Positions 5,745 through 6,108 of a stretch of DNA of 6,108 nucleotides are shown piece by piece (position 1 is the stretch's first letter; every line of letters begins with the position of its first letter). The stretch comes from an uncultured Pseudomonadota bacterium (GTDB lineage Bacteria > SAR324 > NAC60-12): contig CAJXNF010000185.1 in assembly GCA_913056375.1 (NCBI GenBank), forward strand, positions 1 to 6,108. The letters run 5' to 3'. The translations under genes were made by a program, and so were the position numbers. Below the pieces are notes generated by a model, which did no database searches, was not told the origin of the DNA, and worked only from the letters and a program-made list of their open reading frames with translations.

Positions 5745-6108
5745 TTATTCACGACGCTCAATCGGTTGGAACTGGCTGTTGTAATCGGTGTAGTCCATTC
5801 GACGGCCTTTCAGTGGCATCTCTCTATTGCGAATAGCAGTAAAGCGATCATAACGTTCCTTGATATGAGCTTCGTAAGCATCACGCATTGCTTTCAGTTC
5901 TGCATTCCATGATTCTTGAGCCGCCTCCCTCAGCCGAAAAGGTACATAAGGCACTGGCTGTGGCTGAGAGTTCGCAACATCTTGAATTTGATTTGCTGTG
6001 TTCCTCACTTCCTCTGGCTCAGCAGCATAGATTCTGTCAACAGCGTCAGCTGATTCTTGCCGAATCAGGTTTTGAATTTGCAAATCTATTCGCACACTTT
6101 GGACATTA
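5745..6108 (-). CDS. uncharacterised charged, helical small protein; 5' end uncertain, possibly cut by window edge
   Basis: I do not recognise this family. The frame ends at the TAA at 5745-5747 and stays open to the right edge, so the true start may lie outside. The first start codon inside the window is a GTG at 6093-6095, giving 116 residues, but it has no Shine-Dalgarno sequence. Counting from that GTG, residues 1-43 look helical (LQIQNLIRQESADAVDRIYA), 44-52 form a Pro/Gln linker (SQPQPVPYV), 54-92 form a second, strongly charged helix (REAAQESWNAELKAMRDAY onward), and the C-terminus is basic and Tyr-rich. There is no signal peptide or membrane segment, no Cys, and no catalytic motif. 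The composition suits a cytoplasmic coiled-coil or adaptor protein. It ends 18 nt before mnmA on the same strand, so it is probably in the same transcript. Codon use looks ordinary, which favours a real gene. Confidence 0.65.
   Translation of the reverse strand, partial: NVQSVRIDLQIQNLIRQESADAVDRIYAAEPEEVRNTANQIQDVANSQPQPVPYVPFRLREAAQESWNAELKAMRDAYEAHIKERYDRFTAIRNREMPLKGRRMDYTDYNSQFQPIERRE

Overview
The window is a densely packed bacterial chromosomal segment. All six protein genes lie on the minus strand, so transcription runs from high to low coordinates. In that order they are: an uncharacterised small protein (possibly cut by the right edge), mnmA (tRNA 2-thiouridylase), aroK (shikimate kinase), xseB (exonuclease VII small subunit), a 405-bp non-coding interval, rne (RNase E) and the first half of selA (selenocysteine synthase), cut by the left edge. 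I see no gene on the plus strand.

The organism is probably Gram-negative. The RNase E core follows the Escherichia coli enzyme almost residue for residue through the S1 domain, the DNase I-like catalytic domain and the zinc link. Its C-terminal half is different: long, low-complexity and acidic/basic. The MnmA carries Cys-Cys and CxxC motifs that differ from the E. coli form and occur in several other phyla. Base composition looks moderate, in the mid-40s percent GC by eye. This suits a proteobacterial or deltaproteobacteria-like lineage (for example SAR324-type bacteria), but phylum placement is only a guess.

Right block (3901-6108): the unknown ORF, mnmA, aroK and xseB are spaced as one operon. 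The gap between the ORF and mnmA is 18 nt, mnmA and aroK overlap by 4 nt (ATGA), and the aroK stop abuts the xseB start. Their functions (tRNA wobble thiolation, aromatic precursor synthesis, DNA repair) are unrelated housekeeping roles.

Middle (3496-3900): no credible gene. It holds several short hairpins and a repeated 10-base dyad. It is the 3' flank of the xseB operon plus the leader of rne, and an autoregulatory RNase E leader as in E. coli is a reasonable hypothesis.

Left block (1-3495): rne, with a strong Shine-Dalgarno sequence, followed 2 nt later by selA. This pairs global mRNA decay with selenocysteine-tRNA synthesis. The selA reading frame implies a selenoprotein-making organism, although selB, selC and any selenoprotein gene are outside the window or absent.

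I found no mobile element, CRISPR array, tRNA or rRNA, and nothing that clearly amounts to a new system. The most interesting parts are the structured rne leader, the aromatic island in the RNase E tail, and the unidentified ORF ahead of mnmA.
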